DNA of 33,130 nt. Origin: an uncultured Clostridia bacterium. GTDB lineage: Bacteria > Bacillota > Clostridia > Christensenellales > Borkfalkiaceae. Location: assembly GCA_946055105.1 (NCBI GenBank), contig CAMGEK010000010.1:1-33130 (forward strand), given 5' to 3'. The position numbers and the translations under genes are program-made. Positions 29,836 to 33,130 of the stretch are shown one piece after another; positions within the stretch are counted from its first letter, which is position 1; each line of letters opens with the position of its first letter. Below the pieces are notes generated by a model that was given only the letters and a program-made list of their open reading frames with translations, made no database searches and was not told the origin of the DNA.

Positions 29836-31233
29836 TCACCCGATTCCCGTCGGACGCCCGTCCTCCGCTTTCGGCGCGTTCGACGCGTTTTCGGGGAAAC
29901 GGATGCGGAAGGTCGTACCTTGTCCGAGCTTACTCTGCACGGAAAGCGCCCAACCCGCCTTTTTGCAGATCTTTTTGACGACGGCGAGTCCGAGACCGAA
30001 TCCGCCGTTTTTTCCGCCGTGCGATTTGTCCACCGTGAAAAAACGGTCGAAAATCCGTTCGAGATTTTCCTCCGCGATCCCGATTCCCGTATCCGAAACG
30101 CAGAACTCCGTCTTTGTGAGCAGTACGGAGACGCTTCCGCCCTCGCGGTTGTAGCGTATGGCGTTGCGGATGAGGTTGCCGAACGTTTCCGTCACCCGCT
30201 CGTAGCGGCTGTACAGCGTCACGTCGTCCTCGATTTCGGAGAGCAGTATGAGCTTCCGCTCGTCGATGGCGGGCGCGAGCGTTTCAAGCGTTTCGCGCGC
30301 GATCTTGGACGCGTTCACTTCGTAGGACGGAAGATCGTCGTTGTCGATTTCGTTGTAATTGATGATGCATGCGACGAGATTGGTCAGCCGTTCGCTCTGC
30401 GCGGCGATCGTCTGCGCCGCTTTCTGCGCGCGCTCGCCGTCGAGCGCGCCCGCCGAAAGCAACTCCGCAAACCCCTTGATCGAGGTGAGCGGCGTATTCA
30501 TCTCGTGCGTGATGTTGGAAACGAACTCGTTTTTGCTCTGTTGCGCTTTCACAACCAGCTCTTTTTCTTCGTCGATCTCTTTCATGCGCGCGTCCGCGTC
30601 CTCGTTCATGCGATTGATGAGATCGGCGATCGGCTGTAATTCCGGACTCTCCGGCGCGACGCGCTTTCCCGCCGCCGCCTCCCGTATGAGCCGCTCCATC
30701 GGTCGGAGCACGTATCCCGTCGCAAGATAGGTGAACAGCGCGCAAAGGGCGAGATCGAGCGCGAGAAACGCCGTTACGGACGGCACGGATTGCAGAAAGA
30801 CCGCCCATTGCGAGCTTTTCGGCAGGGCAACCCGCACCATGTACGAGCCGAAATTTTTGCAATAGTACACGAGTTCCGTTCCGACCGTTGCGGAAGAACG
30901 CACGTCGTAACCCTCGCCGTCGCGCATGGCGGCGATCACTTCCGGTCTGTCCGCGCGGGAAGAATCGTTCCCGTCGCCCGAATCGGAGAGGTACGCGCCG
31001 TCCGCGGTCAGAAAGGTGACGCGGGCGCCGCCGAGCCGTTCGGAAGCGCTCCGCGCAAATTCGTTCGTCAGCGTTTCGGGAGCAAGATCCCCGAGCGTGC
31101 CCGCATAGACGCGCAGATATTCTTTGGAATGGTCGATCGAATTGGCGTAATAGATCTCCGCAGACACCACGGAACAGAGAATGAGCGCGATCGCCGTGAC
31201 GATAAATCCGATGAGCGTGATCCGTGTTTTCAT
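29836..31233 (-). CDS. Sensor histidine kinase (PhoR-like)
   Basis: A 465-residue membrane kinase. Transmembrane helices at about 7-24 and 150-173 flank an extracytoplasmic sensor domain of about 125 residues; a HAMP-like linker follows. The phosphorylated histidine is H243 in NITHEMNTPLTSIKGF (a variant of HELRTPL). ATP-binding boxes are present: N box NLIRNAIRYN (353-362), G1 DTGIGI (381-386), and G2 GGFGLGLAVV (410-419). The ATG at 31233 has GGAGGG 9 bases upstream. It follows its response regulator gene across a 39-base gap containing a hairpin. Context with a Na/Pi cotransporter-PhoU gene suggests phosphate sensing, but the signal cannot be read from the sequence. Confidence 0.93.
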   Translation of the reverse strand: MKTRITLIGFIVTAIALILCSVVSAEIYYANSIDHSKEYLRVYAGTLGDLAPETLTNEFARSASERLGGARVTFLTADGAYLSDSGDGNDSSRADRPEVIAAMRDGEGYDVRSSATVGTELVYYCKNFGSYMVRVALPKSSQWAVFLQSVPSVTAFLALDLALCALFTYLATGYVLRPMERLIREAAAGKRVAPESPELQPIADLINRMNEDADARMKEIDEEKELVVKAQQSKNEFVSNITHEMNTPLTSIKGFAELLSAGALDGERAQKAAQTIAAQSERLTNLVACIINYNEIDNDDLPSYEVNASKIARETLETLAPAIDERKLILLSEIEDDVTLYSRYERVTETFGNLIRNAIRYNREGGSVSVLLTKTEFCVSDTGIGIAEENLERIFDRFFTVDKSHGGKNGGFGLGLAVVKKICKKAGWALSVQSKLGQGTTFRIRFPENASNAPKAEDGRPTGIG

Positions 31234-31251
31234 AGACCGTTTCCCTCCGAA

Positions 31252-31274
31252 AAGGGCGCACTCCGTGCGCCCTT
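31252..31274 (-). promoter_or_regulatory. Intercistronic hairpin between regulator and kinase genes
   Basis: A perfect 9-bp stem (AAGGGCGCA 31252-31260 with TGCGCCCTT 31266-31274) overlaps the stop codon of the response regulator and is followed on the minus strand by TTCGGAGGG, the kinase ribosome site. It could lower kinase relative to regulator levels by weak termination or act as an RNA-stability element. Confidence 0.65.
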
Positions 31275-31959
31275 ATTTCTTCGATTCCGTTTCCCCGCCC
31301 GTCTCTTTTCCGTCGGCGAGAAATTTATACCCTACCCCGAACACCGTTTCAAAATCAAGCCCGAATTTTCTCAGCCGCGCGATATGATTATCCAGCGTGC
31401 GCGTCTCCCCGTAATCGTATCCCCATACGTCGGTGAGGAGCGCTTCGCGCGTCATGACCTTCCCCTCGTTTTCGATACAGTAGCGGAGCAACTGAAATTC
31501 TTTATTGTTGAGCGGAAGCGGCTTTCCGTGAAAGGTGACCGCCATGTTATCCGTATTCATTTCCAGCGCGCCCGTCCTCAGAACGGTCGCCCTGACCGTG
31601 CGCCGAAGCGCGGCATTGACGCGCGCCGTCAATTCCAGAACCCCGAACGGCTTGGCGATATAGTCGTCCGCGCCGAGATTGAGCCCCTTCACCTTATCCG
31701 TCTCTTTGCCGAGCGCGGAGAGCATGATCGCGCTCACGTGCGGATAGCGCGCCTTGACGCGTTTGAGCACTTCGAGCCCGTCCCCGTCCGGCAACATGAC
31801 GTCGAGCAGGACGACGTCGGGTACTTGCCGTTCGAGCGCGGCGTAGAAGTCCTTGACCGTCGGAAAATATTCGCAGTCGATGCTGTTCATGTCCAGCGTG
31901 CATTTGACGAGTTCGCAGATGCTCGTATCGTCTTCGAGCAGATATACTTGATTGTTCAT
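31273..31959 (-). CDS. OmpR/PhoB-family response regulator
   Basis: A 228-residue two-domain regulator. The receiver domain has acidic residues D10/D11, phosphoacceptor D53 (LLDVMLPDGDG), S81 and K103 (IAKPF). The C-terminal winged helix (about 130-220) carries LNNKEFQLLRYCIEN and TLDNHIARLRKFG. The last residues are charged and probably flexible. The start ATG at 31959 is 18 bases after the stop of the Na/Pi cotransporter gene, so the three genes form one operon. The partner kinase follows directly. It resembles PhoP/PhoB, and its placement next to a phosphate transporter supports that role, though DNA targets are unknown. Confidence 0.95.
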   Translation of the reverse strand: MNNQVYLLEDDTSICELVKCTLDMNSIDCEYFPTVKDFYAALERQVPDVVLLDVMLPDGDGLEVLKRVKARYPHVSAIMLSALGKETDKVKGLNLGADDYIAKPFGVLELTARVNAALRRTVRATVLRTGALEMNTDNMAVTFHGKPLPLNNKEFQLLRYCIENEGKVMTREALLTDVWGYDYGETRTLDNHIARLRKFGLDFETVFGVGYKFLADGKETGGETESKK

Positions 31960-31977
31960 GATCCTCCTTGCGGAAAA

Positions 31978-33130
31978 TCATTCCGCCTGTTCTATGGAGT
32001 GCGCGATAAAGGTGATATGGTCGGCGGCGCGTTCGAGATTGCCGACGAGGTTGATGAACACGCTCGAATTCTGAGGTTGACACTTCCCTTCGTTCAGACG
32101 GTCGATATGCGTGGAAACCAGACGTTTTCTCGCCTTGTCGATTTCGTCTTCCAGACCGTCGATCGCGCGGAGCGCGGCAAAATCGCGGTTGAGAAACGCG
32201 TCGAGAGAGAGATCGTACAGCTTGCGGATCTTATCGAACATCTCCCGCAACATGGAGATGACCTCGCCCGAAAAATCGAGATTGTCGTTGACGTAATGAT
32301 TGGTATATTTGGTTATATTGTCCGCCAGCTCGCCGAGACGTTCGATGTCGTTATACACGTAGTGCAGAGAGGAAATCGTCTTTTCGTCCTCCATGACGAG
32401 CGAACTCGCGGACAGCTTGACGAGGTATTCGACCACCGCGCGGTTGACCTGAGCGAGCTTGGCGTTGTCAGCCAGAATTTCTTCCTTTACCGATACGTTT
32501 TTTTCGAGGAACGCCTGAAACGCGTCCGAAAGCGTCTTCATGGAGAACGCGAACACCTTGCCCGTCTCCTGATACAGCCGTCCCAACGCGATCGACGGCT
32601 GACGGAGCAGACGGTCGTCGAGCTCGATGATCGGCGTATCCTGCTGAACCGCGCGCGCTTTTCCGTCCGGCACGATGAGATGAGACAATTTCACGAAGAT
32701 ATTGATGAAAGGGATAAACAGCAGCGTGCAGATCACGTTGAAAAACGTATGGAACGTGGCGATCTGAAATTCGGGGAGCGTCGGAAACAGGCGCACGAGC
32801 ACCGCATCCGAAAATCCTCTCCACGCGAGCAGGAATACGGTGAAAATCAAAGCTCCGAACACGTTGAACAGGAAGTGAATCACCGCGGCGCGGCGGGCGT
32901 TCGTCGAAGCGCCGATGGACGAGAGCAACGCGGTAACGCAAGTACCGATGTTAGAACCGATGATCACGTAGAGCACGGCGTTTCCGCCGCCGCCGATGAT
33001 CAACCCCTGCCCCGCCATGGTAATGATGATCGCCGTGACCGCCGACGAGGACTGCACGAGCGCCGTGATCGCGATTCCGATGAGCAGCAACAGCGCGGGA
33101 TTGTGGATTTTAATGAGAAGCGAAGACACC
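31978..33130 (-). CDS. Na/Pi cotransporter with C-terminal PhoU-like domain (5' end outside window)
   Basis: The visible 383 residues are the C-terminal part of an NptA-type sodium-phosphate cotransporter. The second QSSS repeat is seen (ALVQSSSAVTAIIITM), followed by GSNIGTCVTALLSSIGAS and several membrane helices up to about residue 145. The remaining part is an all-helical PhoU-like cytoplasmic domain (for example VYNDIERLGELADNITKY and NLVGNLERAADHITFIAHSI). The first QSSS repeat and true start lie beyond position 33130; the GTG at 33129 is not a credible start. PhoU-fused forms are common in Bacillota. It leads an operon with a response regulator and kinase. Confidence 0.93.
   Translation of the reverse strand, partial: VSSLLIKIHNPALLLLIGIAITALVQSSSAVTAIIITMAGQGLIIGGGGNAVLYVIIGSNIGTCVTALLSSIGASTNARRAAVIHFLFNVFGALIFTVFLLAWRGFSDAVLVRLFPTLPEFQIATFHTFFNVICTLLFIPFINIFVKLSHLIVPDGKARAVQQDTPIIELDDRLLRQPSIALGRLYQETGKVFAFSMKTLSDAFQAFLEKNVSVKEEILADNAKLAQVNRAVVEYLVKLSASSLVMEDEKTISSLHYVYNDIERLGELADNITKYTNHYVNDNLDFSGEVISMLREMFDKIRKLYDLSLDAFLNRDFAALRAIDGLEDEIDKARKRLVSTHIDRLNEGKCQPQNSSVFINLVGNLERAADHITFIAHSIEQAE

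Overview
The window looks like a chromosomal segment of a moderately GC-rich bacterium of the Bacillota, class Clostridia. The signs are a type III glutamine synthetase, an RqcP-type S4 protein, a fused IspDF enzyme, the ispDF/radA neighbourhood also known from Bacillus, a NupNOPQ-type nucleoside ABC cluster, purine salvage by Xpt, and consensus sigma-A promoters with Gram-positive Shine-Dalgarno sites. It is probably an uncultured gut-type lineage; I cannot fix family or genus. I see no rRNA, tRNA, CRISPR array, insertion sequence, phage gene or origin. All genes are on the minus strand except rqcP-ispDF-radA.

Layout. 1-274: non-coding, with a tandem repeat and a hairpin terminator. 275-1441: iron-type alcohol dehydrogenase. 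1442-1967: nested direct repeats and the rpoC terminator. 1968-9824: rpoB-rpoC as a stand-alone operon, with an unusual RpoB (internal insertion, long acidic tail, Lys at a rifampicin-pocket Arg). 9825-10122: two consensus promoters facing each other, so that the rpoBC and rqcP transcripts should overlap at their 5' ends. 10123-12868 (+): rqcP (ribosome rescue), ispDF (isoprenoid precursors) and radA (recombination), tightly coupled. 12869-13265: mostly non-coding, with a 28-bp hairpin between convergent operons. 13266-19177: one probable six-gene operon transcribed as FAD oxidoreductase, dut, trmB, membrane glycosyltransferase, ABC ATPase, ABC permease. 19526-23555: nitrogen module of glnN and an ammonium transporter fused to a P-II domain, with structured repeated hairpins between them. 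23780-29708: xpt followed by a BMP-type nucleoside ABC importer (binding lipoprotein, double ATPase, two permeases). 29836 to the end: phosphate module of a Na/Pi cotransporter-PhoU protein (cut by the window edge), a response regulator and a histidine kinase.

Functional reading. Much of the window is housekeeping (RNA polymerase, tRNA modification, dUTP removal, isoprenoids, recombination) beside nutrient modules for ammonium, nucleosides/purines and phosphate. The less ordinary material lies in the intergenic regions and protein tails: locally duplicated intergenic repeats at several sites, three hairpins sharing a loop core upstream of the Amt-P-II gene, the RpoB tail, the tail of one nucleoside permease with an 11-residue periodicity, and a TrmB whose signature motif is strongly altered. 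I found no single gene cluster that is clearly a new system. The best candidate for something undescribed is the hairpin family between glnN and amt.
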